In this document: piece after piece, positions 26,022 through 34,567 of the stretch
How positions within the stretch are numbered: position 1 is the first letter of the stretch
Layout of the letters: every line of letters begins with the position of its first letter
DNA from: Amycolatopsis keratiniphila subsp. keratiniphila
GTDB lineage: Bacteria; Actinomycetota; Actinomycetes; Mycobacteriales; Pseudonocardiaceae
DNA: 64,000 nucleotides
NCBI RefSeq assembly: GCF_001620365.2
Contig: NZ_LQMT02000036.1
Coordinates: 62,001-126,000, forward strand
Direction: 5' to 3'
Position numbers and translations under genes: made by a program
Notes under the pieces: generated by a model
Told to the model about the DNA's origin: nothing
What the model saw: the letters and a program-made list of their open reading frames with translations, nothing else
Databases searched by the model: none

Positions 26022-26146
26022 GTGATCAGACGGACGACACGCGTGACTGGACGGACGACACACGCGCAGCCGGAGCCGGTCCCGTGTCGTCCGTCTGGAC
26101 ACGCGTGTCGTCCGTCTGATCACACGTGTCGCCCATCCAGTCACGC
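26022..26146. repeat. Multi-unit inverted repeat built on GGACGACAC/GTGTCGTCC
   Basis: The outer 23-nt arms (26022-26044 and 26101-26123) are exact reverse complements. Inside, a second copy of the unit (GACGGACGACAC in one direction, GTGTCGTCCGTC in the other) lies on each side, and a degenerate fifth copy runs to 26146. The whole sits between the convergent lipase and pucR1 genes, 28 bp from the pucR1 stop, and could fold as a branched or two-tier hairpin. Confidence 0.8.
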
Positions 26147-26174
26147 GATCTATCCGTCCTTTGTGGACAAACCG

Positions 26175-27371
26175 TCACACGTCGGCGGGGCGCAGCCGTT
26201 CCGCGCGCAACGCCAGCTCGATCCGCAGCCGCTGATCCGGTTCGTCCAGCCGCTCGCCGAACAGTTCCGAAAGCCGCCGCAGCCGCGCCCGCACCGTCTG
26301 GGGGTGCACGGCGAGCTGCCGGGCGATCTCGGGCGCGCTCCCCCGCGTCTGCACCTGGGTGAGCAGGGTCGCGGACAGCTCGTCGTGCTGACGCGGCGCC
26401 AGCCCCGACAACGGTTCCAGTGCCTCGCCCGCCAGCCGGTCGAGCAGGAACTCGTCGGCGAGCAACAGCAGCGTGGTGATGTGCTCCTCGCACCACAGCA
26501 CCGGCCCGACCGTGGTGATCATGCCCCGCTGGGCGAGCTCGGACGCGCGGCGCGCGATCCGGTACGACTCGGCGGCCTGCGCGGTCGGAACGGACACCCC
26601 GACCGTCGCAGTCCAGCCGGACGGCAGTTCCCGCAGACCGCTCAGGTCGGCTTCGGGGCACGCCACCAGCGCACCGGGCAGGTCGGAGACGAGATCGACG
26701 GGAACCGCCGAGGGCAGCAGCCCGGCCGGGAACGGGGGCGCTCCGGGTGACGCGGTGAAGACGACCGCCGTGATCCGCTCCGGGATCCGCCAGCCGATGG
26801 CGACGGCGAGCGCCCCGGCGTCGGCCTGGCTGTACCCGGTGCCGCCGGCCAGTAGCCGGAACAACCGCGCCCGCTGCTCCGCGGGGCCGGTCGCCTCCGC
26901 CTGCGCGGCGTTGTAGCCGTCCGCCAGCGCCATCGTCACCTCGACGACGTCGCCGAAGAGGCACTCGGCCGCGCCGTAGAGGACGTCGCCCGGCAGCTGG
27001 AGCTGACGGCCGATCGAAGCGATCGAACGCCACAGCACCCGGCTCGAGACCCTGAACGCCGCCTGCGCGGCTTCCCGACTGAGTCCTTGATGGAACGCGA
27101 TCCGCCCCTGTGCGCGGAAATCGACCAGCAGGTCGTTCTGCAGCAGTTCGGGGACACCGACCCGGTCGATGGCGCGTTCGATACTGCGCCTGGTCAGCTC
27201 GACGGCCGCCGCGCGGGCCTCGCCGTCGCTGAACACCTCGGCGCATTCACCGATCTCGGACACCACGCCTTCGACGCAGTGCCGGGCGATCGCCGGGATC
27301 CGCGGACGGACGGCGTCGCCGAGTTCCCTCGGCAGGCGCGCCCAGAGGGCGCCGACGGGCTGCCAGGTCAC
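26175..27371 (-). CDS. PucR/CdaR-family transcriptional regulator 1
   Basis: 398 aa. An N-terminal all-helical sensing domain (LWARLPRELGDAVRPRI, about 1-165) is followed by a GGDEF-like middle domain and a C-terminal PucR-type HTH (AVHPQTVRARLRRLSELFGE). Members bind metabolites or phosphodonors and activate catabolic or stress genes. Start chosen as GTG at 27371, with GGGGGA 8 bp upstream; the upstream frame is open but unlike the family. It is the only one of the four paralogues on the minus strand and is divergent from pucR2. Confidence 0.82.
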   Translation of the reverse strand: MTWQPVGALWARLPRELGDAVRPRIPAIARHCVEGVVSEIGECAEVFSDGEARAAAVELTRRSIERAIDRVGVPELLQNDLLVDFRAQGRIAFHQGLSREAAQAAFRVSSRVLWRSIASIGRQLQLPGDVLYGAAECLFGDVVEVTMALADGYNAAQAEATGPAEQRARLFRLLAGGTGYSQADAGALAVAIGWRIPERITAVVFTASPGAPPFPAGLLPSAVPVDLVSDLPGALVACPEADLSGLRELPSGWTATVGVSVPTAQAAESYRIARRASELAQRGMITTVGPVLWCEEHITTLLLLADEFLLDRLAGEALEPLSGLAPRQHDELSATLLTQVQTRGSAPEIARQLAVHPQTVRARLRRLSELFGERLDEPDQRLRIELALRAERLRPADV

Positions 27372-27685
27372 GTGTGCGATCCCCCGTTGAGAAGTAGGCC
27401 GACGATTACGGGCACCAATTCCCTTTCGTCCGCGCGCCACCGGCGCACTCGAATGCACGGAGCGTAGAACCGTCGACACATCCGTGTCAAAAGACGTCAC
27501 ACCGAAACGCCCGTCCGTTGTCACCTCGGTGAGCCCCGCGACTTTCCGTTGCAAATTCAACGTCACATTCGGGGTACAGGCCGTCCGCCGATCCAGTACA
27601 AACGGCCCCGCACCGTTCCCGTCGATCCGACGCGGTCATGTAAACGGATTCATGTTCTTCTCCCCGGTTCGAAGAAAATCAAAGG
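27372..27685. promoter_or_regulatory. Divergent spacer between pucR1 and pucR2
   Basis: 314 bp shared by two divergent regulator genes. AT content rises towards 27640-27680. No clear operator dyad is visible to me; shared autoregulation is possible from position alone. Confidence 0.4.
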
Positions 27686-28897
27686 GTGGTCTTGGTGGTC
27701 GAGTACCGCGGTTTCGGCATGCTGGCGACGTTGCCGCGTTCGCTCGGCGAAGAACTGCGTCCGTATACCGGGCACGCCGCGGCAGCCATGGTCAAGCAGG
27801 TGCAGCGATCGGTCACCGCGTATTCGCAGCCGTTGCGCGGTGTCTTCGGCCGCGTCCTGGTCGTCTCGTGCGAGCGGGCGGTGCGGCATTACGTCGACTG
27901 CATCGGCGATCCGGATCTCCCCCACGACCGCTGGATCGACTTCTACCGCATGCGCGGGCGGATGGAATTCGCCGAGGGCCGGAGCCTGGAACCGTTGCAC
28001 GACAGCGTGACCGTCGGCGCGCGGGCGGCATGGCGGGCGATGCGGCCCATCGTGCGCGGGCTCGGCGTCGGTCCCGACGTCATCGCGCTCGCGGCGGAGT
28101 CCGTCTTCGTCTACGTCGACGAGCTGTGCGCCACGACGATCGAGGGCTACCAGCAGGCGGAAGCGAGGGCGGCCGGCGCGATCCCGCTCCGGCGGCGACG
28201 CCTGCTGGAGCTGATCGCCCAGGCACCGGACGGCTCGGCCTGCAGCATCGCCAGCCTGGCCGACGGCGCGGGCTGGCGGGTTCCGAGCGCCGCCGCGATG
28301 GTCGCCCTCCAGCGCGCCGCGGGCGCTCCCGCCTTCCCTGCGCACCTCCTGGACGACACCGTGCTGGCCGACGTCGACACCGCGGAGCCGTATCTGCTCA
28401 CCGCGGATCCCGACACCGACCTCGCCCCGCTGAAGGACGCGCTGGACGGCTGGCGAGTGGCGGTGTCCCCCGTCGTACCGCTCACCGACGCGCCGGCCGC
28501 CCTCCGCACCGCCCGCCGCGCGCTCCTGCTGACCGGCGAGGACGCGCCAGGCCCGATCATCTGGTGCCGGGACCACCTCGCCACGCTGTGGCTGCTCGCC
28601 GAAGACTTCCTCGGCGCCGAACTCGCCAAGCAGAGCCTCGACCCGTTCACCTCGCTGAGCGAGAAACAGCAGGAACGGCTCAGCGAAACCCTGCTGGCGT
28701 GGCTGGAAACCCGTGGCGGGGCGCCGGAGATCGCACAACGGCTCGGCGTGCACCCGCAGACCGTGCGGAACCGTCTCCGTCAGCTGGAGGACCTGTTCGG
28801 CGACCGCCTCAGGGACGCCGACGACCGATTGAACATGCAGCTCGCCCTGCGCGCCCAGCGCCTCATGCGCGCCCACCGGCGCGACGAAGGGACCTGA
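27686..28897 (+). CDS. PucR/CdaR-family transcriptional regulator 2
   Basis: 403 aa with the paralogous layout: helical N-domain (LATLPRSLGEELRPYTGH), a middle domain with WCRDHLATLWLLAEDFLGAE, and the C-terminal HTH GVHPQTVRNRLRQLEDLFGD. It starts with GTG at 27686; an alternative GTG lies 9 bp further in. The 341-bp region after the stop (28898-29238) holds no gene I can support. The ligand is not predictable. Confidence 0.82.
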   Translation: MVLVVEYRGFGMLATLPRSLGEELRPYTGHAAAAMVKQVQRSVTAYSQPLRGVFGRVLVVSCERAVRHYVDCIGDPDLPHDRWIDFYRMRGRMEFAEGRSLEPLHDSVTVGARAAWRAMRPIVRGLGVGPDVIALAAESVFVYVDELCATTIEGYQQAEARAAGAIPLRRRRLLELIAQAPDGSACSIASLADGAGWRVPSAAAMVALQRAAGAPAFPAHLLDDTVLADVDTAEPYLLTADPDTDLAPLKDALDGWRVAVSPVVPLTDAPAALRTARRALLLTGEDAPGPIIWCRDHLATLWLLAEDFLGAELAKQSLDPFTSLSEKQQERLSETLLAWLETRGGAPEIAQRLGVHPQTVRNRLRQLEDLFGDRLRDADDRLNMQLALRAQRLMRAHRRDEGT

Positions 28898-29238
28898 TGC
28901 GCCGCACTCGTCGTTCCGGTGGCCGCACGGTGGGGAGCACCCAGCGGAGGCCGCGGCGGGCGCGCTTCGCCCTCGGCTGTTCGACGTGGAAGTCCGCCCG
29001 GCAGGCCATTGCGTTTCTCCCCGTGGTGACGGGTGTTTACCGACGCTTTCCTGAATACCGGGACGGTGGGAAAATGTCGATGCGCAATAGCCCGTCGTCC
29101 CCGCTTTTGGCATCCGCCTCGGGGTCGGTCCCGGCATTCTTGTCACGCGGGTCGCAATCGCCCGACGTGTCCCGCGACACGCTGACGAACCGGCCGTTCC
29201 ACACGTTATTTTGACGCCTGACAACGGAAAGGCGGGAC
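28898..29238. other. Intergenic region with no recognised feature
   Basis: 341 bp between pucR2 and the hydrolase gene. I see no gene, RNA or strong dyad. The stretch just before 29238 should carry the hydrolase promoter and its ribosome site (GGAAAGGCGG). Confidence 0.4.
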
Positions 29239-30228
29239 ATGGCCCTCCAAACGCGCACACTGACCCTGCACGGCAGGGAAATCCGGCTGCGGGAATACGT
29301 TCCGTCCACAAAGGACACCGCGAGCGAGCCGCTCGTGCTGCTGCACGGGATCTCGGGCAGCGGCGAGACCTGGGTCCCGTTGCTCGACCACTTCGAGCGA
29401 AGCGGATTCGGGCGCCGCGTCCTCGTCCCGGACCTTCCCGGCCACGGCGATTCGGCCGCCCCGCGGGCCGACTACGGCCTCGGCGCGATGGCGAGCGTGG
29501 TACGCGACGTCCTCGCGCTCACCGGGAACCGGCACGCCACCATCGTCGGGCATTCCCTCGGCGGCGGGATCGCGATGCAGTTCGCCTACCAGTTCCCCGA
29601 GATGTGCGCCCGCCTGGTGCTCGTGGGCAGCGCCGGGCTCGGCCCGCAGGTGACCCCGGTGCTGCGCGCGACGGCGCTGCCGGGGGCCAAAGTGACCCTT
29701 TCCCTCGCGGTCAACCCGGTCACCGTCGCGATCGCACGCGGACTCGCCGCGGCATGCCGGGCCCTCGGCGGGAAACTTTCCCCCGAGACCCGCGAGCTGA
29801 CCCGTCACCTTGCGTCACTGGCGGACCCGGGCAGGCGGCGCGCCTTCCTGTTCATCGCCCGCAGCCTGATCGACCTCCGCGGCCAGCGCGCGAGCGCGAT
29901 CGACAAGCTCTACCTCGCCAGGGAGGTGCCGACGTTCGTCGTCTGGGGCGCGCACGATCCGCTCATCCCGGTCGCGCACGGCCGGAAGACGGCGGAAGTG
30001 CTGCCGGACAGCCGATTGACCGTGTTCGAAAATGCGAAACACTTTCCACATGTGGCCGACCCGGCCAGGTTCGCCGGCGAGCTCGAACGCTTCCTCGCCG
30101 CGACCGCGCCCGCCAGGCTGAGCCTGGACGAGGTCGTCGAGGTACTCATCCGCGCCAGCGAGGCGGCGGAAGCGCCCGAAAACGTCCAGGAAAAGTTGTC
30201 ATCCGGACGCCATCTCAGGCCCGCCTAA
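29239..30228 (+). CDS. Alpha/beta hydrolase
   Basis: 329 aa, no signal peptide. LLHGISGSGETW forms the oxyanion turn, PDLPGHGDS the strand-4 loop, VGHSLGGG the nucleophile elbow (Ser106), and a late acid and His (WGAHDPL, AKHFPHV) complete the triad. This is the general haloperoxidase/lipase-like branch; the substrate cannot be told. It lies between the second and third PucR genes on the same strand; 177 bp separate it from pucR3. A regulated catabolic role is possible but unproven. Confidence 0.85.
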   Translation: MALQTRTLTLHGREIRLREYVPSTKDTASEPLVLLHGISGSGETWVPLLDHFERSGFGRRVLVPDLPGHGDSAAPRADYGLGAMASVVRDVLALTGNRHATIVGHSLGGGIAMQFAYQFPEMCARLVLVGSAGLGPQVTPVLRATALPGAKVTLSLAVNPVTVAIARGLAAACRALGGKLSPETRELTRHLASLADPGRRRAFLFIARSLIDLRGQRASAIDKLYLAREVPTFVVWGAHDPLIPVAHGRKTAEVLPDSRLTVFENAKHFPHVADPARFAGELERFLAATAPARLSLDEVVEVLIRASEAAEAPENVQEKLSSGRHLRPA

Positions 30229-30405
30229 ATGTCACTCGCCGCCGGTTCGGACCACCCGTTCGGGTGTAGTCCATCCAGGTGGCCGATCAAGCTCCCGCCA
30301 GCCGTTGACAGTCCTCTCGGCCGGATTTTATGTTGCGTGAGCCACAAAATCTGGATCGGCTTCACCGTTGAAGAGGCTGATTTTGTTGCCAGCAAGGATA
30401 AAAAC

Positions 30406-31758
30406 ATGACCGACTTGGATACCGGATTCTCGCGGCACGATCTGCGGACCGCACGACCCGACCCCGACGTGCGCCACCCCGCCACCCCGCACCGCCAGCC
30501 ACCGGGTCCGGTCCAGCGACCGCGCGCCTTCACGCCGGCACCGAGAACCCCAGTGGAGAACCGACCTGTGCGCAGCACCGGTGCGAATGGACTGTGGGCG
30601 TCACTGCCCAGAGACCTGGGCGAGCGGTTCCGGCCGCGGGCCGACCCCTTGGCACGAGCCATCCTGCAGGAGGTGCAACGAGCCGTCCCCGAATACGCGC
30701 AGCCGTTGGAAGGCGCGTTCGGACAGATGATCACGCAGGGTATCCGGCAGGCGATCCTGCACTGCCTCGACACCGTCGGTCAGGGGACGGCGCCGCTCGA
30801 CAAATGGTCGGCGGTGTTCCGCAACCTCGGGAAGGTCGAATTCAGCGAAGGACGCAGTCTCGACTGCCTTCAGACGGCGTACCGCGTCGGCGGCCGTGTC
30901 GCGTGGCGGCACGTTTCGGAATTCGGGCAGGCGATCGGAGCGGACGCCGATCTCCTGTGCACCGCGGCCGAGGCGATTTTCGCTTACGTGGACGAGATTT
31001 CCGCATTGTCCATCGAGGGCTACACGGCCGCGCAGGAACGGGCCGCGGGCACGAGGGCGAGACGTAGGCGCCGGTTGCTCGAACTGATGCTCTCCGATCC
31101 CCCGTCCTCACCGCAGTCGATCGCGTCGCACGCCGCGAACGCACAGTGGGCACTGCCCACGGAGGTCACGGTCGTCGCGCTGGAGCGACGGCTCGGCCCG
31201 CTGGACCCCGACAGCGCCGATCTGGACGCCGACGTCCTGGTCGACTTCGAAGGTCCGAAGCCCTGCCTGGTCACCGGCGACCCGGACAAGCACTTGAAGG
31301 ACCTCGCCGAGCGGCTTCCCGGCTGGCGCGCGGTGATCGGCCCGGCCGTGCGGCTCACCGAAGCGCCGCGTTCCCTGCTGTGGGCCCGCCGCACGCTGCG
31401 GCTGGTCCAGCGCGGGGTCCTGCCGGACAATCCGGTCACGCGGTACAGCGACCACCTGTCCACCCTGTGGCTGCTCGCCGACGAGTTCCTGGTCCGTGAG
31501 CTGTGCACGCGCAGCCTCGCCCCGTTCGACGACCTCACGCCCAAACAGCGGGCGCGGCTCGGGGAGACGTTGCTGATCTGGCTCCAGTCCCGGGGCAGCG
31601 CCCCGGAGATCGCGAAGAAACTCAAGGTCCACCCGCAGACCGTCCGCTACCGCATGCACCAGCTCATCGATCTCTTCGGCGACCGGTTGAACAACGCCGA
31701 CGACCGGCTCGACATGGAGATCGCGCTGCGCGCGGAGGCCCTGCTCGCCGACGACTGA
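30406..31758 (+). CDS. PucR/CdaR-family transcriptional regulator 3
   Basis: 450 aa, the longest paralogue. A disordered Pro/Arg-rich N-terminal tail of about 60 residues precedes the helical domain (LWASLPRDLGERFRPRADPL), the middle domain and the HTH KVHPQTVRYRMHQLIDLFGD. Start set at ATG 30406 because AAGGA lies just upstream; the longer frame from 30229 would add a non-conserved tail. 38 bp upstream of pucR4, so the last two are probably one operon. Confidence 0.82.
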   Translation: MTDLDTGFSRHDLRTARPDPDVRHPATPHRQPPGPVQRPRAFTPAPRTPVENRPVRSTGANGLWASLPRDLGERFRPRADPLARAILQEVQRAVPEYAQPLEGAFGQMITQGIRQAILHCLDTVGQGTAPLDKWSAVFRNLGKVEFSEGRSLDCLQTAYRVGGRVAWRHVSEFGQAIGADADLLCTAAEAIFAYVDEISALSIEGYTAAQERAAGTRARRRRRLLELMLSDPPSSPQSIASHAANAQWALPTEVTVVALERRLGPLDPDSADLDADVLVDFEGPKPCLVTGDPDKHLKDLAERLPGWRAVIGPAVRLTEAPRSLLWARRTLRLVQRGVLPDNPVTRYSDHLSTLWLLADEFLVRELCTRSLAPFDDLTPKQRARLGETLLIWLQSRGSAPEIAKKLKVHPQTVRYRMHQLIDLFGDRLNNADDRLDMEIALRAEALLADD

Positions 31759-31796
31759 CCGGATTCAGCGTTTCCCACTCACAACGAGGTGACGAG

Positions 31797-33032
31797 GTGA
31801 CCCGACCGCAGGACGCCCGCAGCGGGGTCGAGGCGACGTACGGACCGCTGCTCACGCCCGCCCGACCGGGTGGGTCGGGCGGGCGTCCGGTCCAGCTCTG
31901 GGCGCTGCTGCCGAGAGAACTGGCGACCGTGTTCCGGCCGGGGCTGGGCGATACGGCCGGGGAGGTGGTCCGGGAGATCCAGCGGACCATCCCCGAGTAC
32001 GCACGGCCACTGGACGGCGCGTTCGGGAAGGCGCTCAAGACCGGCGTGCAGATGGCGTTCGTGCAGTTCCTCGAGCGCCTTGGCAACCCCGAGGCTCCGC
32101 CGGAGGACCGTCGGAGCGTGTTCGTGAGCCTGGGTGTCCAGGAGTTCCATCAGGGCCGCAACGTCGACGTCCTCCAGGCGGCCTACCGGGTGGGCGCCAG
32201 GGTGACCTGGCGCCGGATGGCCGAACTGGGGCGCCGGGCGGGGGTGCCTTCCGCCACGCTGTGCTTGCTCGCGGAAGCCATCTTCGCCTACATCGACGAG
32301 CTTTCGGCACTCTCGGTCGAAGGCCATGCGGAGGCACGGGAAAAGGCCGCCGGCGCACTCGAGCGCCGGCGGCACCGGCTGATGGAGCTCCTGCTCGCCG
32401 AACCCCCATCGCCGCCAGAGGTCGTCAAACACGCCGCCGACCTCGCCCGCTGGCAACTACCGGACCTGCTCGTCGCCGTCGCCCTCGACCAGCCGCCGGA
32501 CGAGGCCCCGCCGGCTGCGCTGACCGACTTCGAGAGCACCTCGCCCTGCCTGCTGATGCCCGCTCCGGAACCGGACGAACGGGAGCAATTCGCGGAAGCA
32601 CTGGCGGGCAGGCGGGCCGCGATCGGCCCCGCGGTCCCGCCCGTCTTCGCGGCCCGCTCGTTGCGTGCCGCGCGCGAGGCCCTGCGGCTCGTCGACTCCG
32701 GCGCGCTCGTGGACGAGCCCGTGACGTGGTGTGTCGACCATCTTTCGCGCCTGTGGCTGCTCAAGGAACCGTTTCTGGCCGCCGAACTCGTCCGGGAACG
32801 GCTCGGGCCGCTGGCCGGGCTGACCGGCAAGCAGCATTCACGGCTGGCAGGGACGCTGCTGGCGTGGCTGGAGACCTGTGGCAACGTCCGCGAGGTGGCG
32901 GAGCGGCTGGCGGTGCATCCGCAGACGGTGCGTTCCCGCGCCCAGGAACTGGAGGCGCTGTTCGCGGACGGGCTGCGGGATCCTGAGCGGCGGTTCGAGA
33001 TGATCCTGGCTTTGCGGGCTGCTCCTTCTTGA
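31797..33032 (+). CDS. PucR/CdaR-family transcriptional regulator 4
   Basis: 411 aa: helical N-domain (LWALLPRELATVFRPGLGD), middle domain (CVDHLSRLWLLKEPFLAAEL), and HTH AVHPQTVRSRAQELEALFAD. The GTG at 31797 follows GAGGTGACGAG. Similarity to pucR3 runs the full length, consistent with tandem duplication. A perfect 55-bp palindrome starts 8 bp after its stop. Convergent with the mce operon; control of that operon is conceivable but has no direct support. Confidence 0.82.
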   Translation: MTRPQDARSGVEATYGPLLTPARPGGSGGRPVQLWALLPRELATVFRPGLGDTAGEVVREIQRTIPEYARPLDGAFGKALKTGVQMAFVQFLERLGNPEAPPEDRRSVFVSLGVQEFHQGRNVDVLQAAYRVGARVTWRRMAELGRRAGVPSATLCLLAEAIFAYIDELSALSVEGHAEAREKAAGALERRRHRLMELLLAEPPSPPEVVKHAADLARWQLPDLLVAVALDQPPDEAPPAALTDFESTSPCLLMPAPEPDEREQFAEALAGRRAAIGPAVPPVFAARSLRAAREALRLVDSGALVDEPVTWCVDHLSRLWLLKEPFLAAELVRERLGPLAGLTGKQHSRLAGTLLAWLETCGNVREVAERLAVHPQTVRSRAQELEALFADGLRDPERRFEMILALRAAPS

Positions 33033-33039
33033 CGGTTTT

Positions 33040-33094
33040 GCGCGTGAAGGCCCCCTTCCCTCGGCTGAGCCGAGGGAAGGGGGCCTTCACGCGC
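33040..33094. terminator. Perfect gene-end palindrome, GAAGGCCCCC family
   Basis: 27-nt arms (33040-33066 and 33068-33094) around a single G, exact reverse complements. The stem includes GCGTGAAGGCCCCCTTCCC. It starts 8 bp after the pucR4 stop. Shares its core with 21023-21081 and 60148-60212. Confidence 0.88.
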
Positions 33095-33124
33095 TGGCGC
33101 GTCTCGGTACCGCAAGGTTCCGGT

Positions 33125-33177
33125 GTCGCGAAAGCCACTTTCGGGACATCTGAGGTCGCGAAAGTGGCTTTCGCGAC
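33125..33177. repeat. Nested palindrome, GCGAAAG family
   Basis: Arms 33125-33147 and 33155-33177 (23 nt) pair with one mismatch; each contains GTCGCGAAAG and CTTTCG. Second of four palindromes in the pucR4-mce spacer. Confidence 0.8.
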
Positions 33178-33205
33178 GTTAGATCGCTGAGCGGCCGCGA
33201 GCGAC

Positions 33206-33258
33206 GTTGTGAAAGCCACTTTCGCAACGTTGAAGCTTGCGAAAGTGGCTTTCGCAAC
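33206..33258. repeat. Nested palindrome, GCGAAAG family
   Basis: Arms 33206-33228 and 33236-33258 pair with two imperfect positions; loop GTTGAAG. Same nested design as 14405-14457. Third palindrome of the cluster. Confidence 0.78.
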
Positions 33259-33348
33259 CTTCGGACCAGGCGCAACTCCCGGTCATATCAAGGCTGCAGC
33301 ACGGGAAGGTCACTCACGGAAGCGATTGGGGGACCTTGGTTGCGTTGA

Positions 33349-33405
33349 GTGAGGGGTGTGTGGAAATAGGGACGTTGAACGTCCCTATTTCCACACACCC
33401 CTCAC
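33349..33405. terminator. 57-bp perfect palindrome ending the mce operon
   Basis: 28-nt arms (33349-33376 and 33378-33405) are exact reverse complements around one G. The centre GGGACGTT-G-AACGTCCC matches the core of the palindromes at 91-127 and 160-202. It starts 18 bp beyond the last mce-operon stop (minus strand), so it is the likely terminator for that operon. Confidence 0.88.
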
Positions 33406-33423
33406 CAAGGCGGCCCCCCGACG

Positions 33424-34047
33424 TCAGGCGGCAGCCAAAGCGGTCACCCGCCACTTCCCCTCGGCCCGTTCCGCACTCACGCTCAGCTGAGCCGCCCCCG
33501 TGCTCCGCTGGCCGTCACCCCGAACACCGGTCTGGTCGAGAAACACCAGCAGCGACGCCCGATCCCCGTCGAGGACCTTGACGCCCGAGACCACCGCAGT
33601 CGAGGTCACCACCAGCTTCTGCTCCGCCGCGAGCCCTCGCACCTGCGCGAAAAGCTGGTCGTACTGTCCCAGCGCCGGCCCGGTGAGGACCGCCTTCGCG
33701 GCTTGCTCGCTCTTGGCGGGGTCGTCGTAGCGGTAGGAGAAGACCGTGCCGAGCGCCTTGCCGATCTGGTCGCTGACCTCGGCGGTGGTGGCGACGTCGG
33801 TCAGCGCGGTGTTGTGTGTCAGCGCCGCCGTGGCGTCCCGCGCCTCGATGGCGAACCACCCCGCGAGGCCCGCCATCACCAGCGCGACCGCGCCGAACAC
33901 CATCGCGCCCCGCCGGCGCACCGGAACCACGACCGGATCATCGGGGACTTCCTCGACAGGAGCGTCGAGCACCCGGGTGGTCCCGCCCATCTTCCCGGCC
34001 ACCTTCACCGCGCGCCGTGCCGGTTTGTCGGCTCGTTTCGTGGTCAT
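33424..34047 (-). CDS. Mce-associated membrane protein (second)
   Basis: 207 aa: basic N-terminal tail, one TM helix (AMVFGAVALVMAGLAGWFAI, about 48-68), then a periplasm-side VirB8/NTF2-like domain with conserved LTDVATTAEVSDQIGKAL and FSYRYDDPAKSE. Mam proteins close actinobacterial mce operons and are thought to stabilise the transporter. Last gene of the operon; the start ATG at 34047 lies 11 bp after the preceding stop. Confidence 0.85.
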   Translation of the reverse strand: MTTKRADKPARRAVKVAGKMGGTTRVLDAPVEEVPDDPVVVPVRRRGAMVFGAVALVMAGLAGWFAIEARDATAALTHNTALTDVATTAEVSDQIGKALGTVFSYRYDDPAKSEQAAKAVLTGPALGQYDQLFAQVRGLAAEQKLVVTSTAVVSGVKVLDGDRASLLVFLDQTGVRGDGQRSTGAAQLSVSAERAEGKWRVTALAAA

Positions 34048-34058
34048 CGCGTCCTCCG

Positions 34059-34562
34059 TCAGGGCTTTCCGGTGTCGGTCACCGGCACCTGGCCGAGCGA
34101 CGTGACGCGCCACCCGTCCGGCGTCCGCGTCAGGCCGGCGCGGAACCGGTTGTGCTTGGTCACCGCTTCCCCGCCTTCGGGCCGCACTTCGAGTTCGACC
34201 GAAGCGATCACCTCGGCCGTCCCGCCGCCACTGTCCACTTCGGTCACCGCGGCATCGACGACCCGGCCGGTGGTGACGGTCTTCGCCTGGCCGATCCGGC
34301 CGAGGCCGCCTTCCCGGTCCCGCGCCAGCTCTTCGTGGAGCGCACCGCCGGACAGGTTCAGCCAGTTCTGGTAACCCTGTTCCGCCTGCCGGTAGTCCAA
34401 AGTGGTCAGTGCGGCGACCGATTGCCTGCCCGCCTGCAAGGCCTCGTCGCGGACCGTGGCCCGCGCGACGCCGTCGTCGTGGCTCGCGTCCCACCACGAG
34501 TAGCCGAACCAGGCCGCCGCCGCGGTGGCGACGGCGGCGAGAAATGCGGCGATCCGGGTCAT
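34059..34562 (-). CDS. Mce-associated membrane protein (first)
   Basis: 167 aa: a TM helix at the N-terminus (IAAFLAAVATAAAAWFGYSW), then an NTF2-like extracytoplasmic domain (TLDYRQAEQGYQNWLNLSGG, later GWRVTSLGQVPV). Same family as the next gene. Begins 5 bp after mceF, so it is translated with the operon. Confidence 0.85.
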   Translation of the reverse strand: MTRIAAFLAAVATAAAAWFGYSWWDASHDDGVARATVRDEALQAGRQSVAALTTLDYRQAEQGYQNWLNLSGGALHEELARDREGGLGRIGQAKTVTTGRVVDAAVTEVDSGGGTAEVIASVELEVRPEGGEAVTKHNRFRAGLTRTPDGWRVTSLGQVPVTDTGKP

Positions 34563-34567
34563 GGCCT

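Noticed and set aside
26022-26146. CRISPR array
   Set aside because: Units are inverted rather than direct, spacing is irregular, there are no unique spacers and no cas genes nearby.
33033-33423. Insertion sequence or MITE between pucR4 and the mce operon
   Set aside because: The palindromes have no terminal repeats bounding a single element, no target duplication is visible and no transposase is present; kept as a repeat cluster instead.
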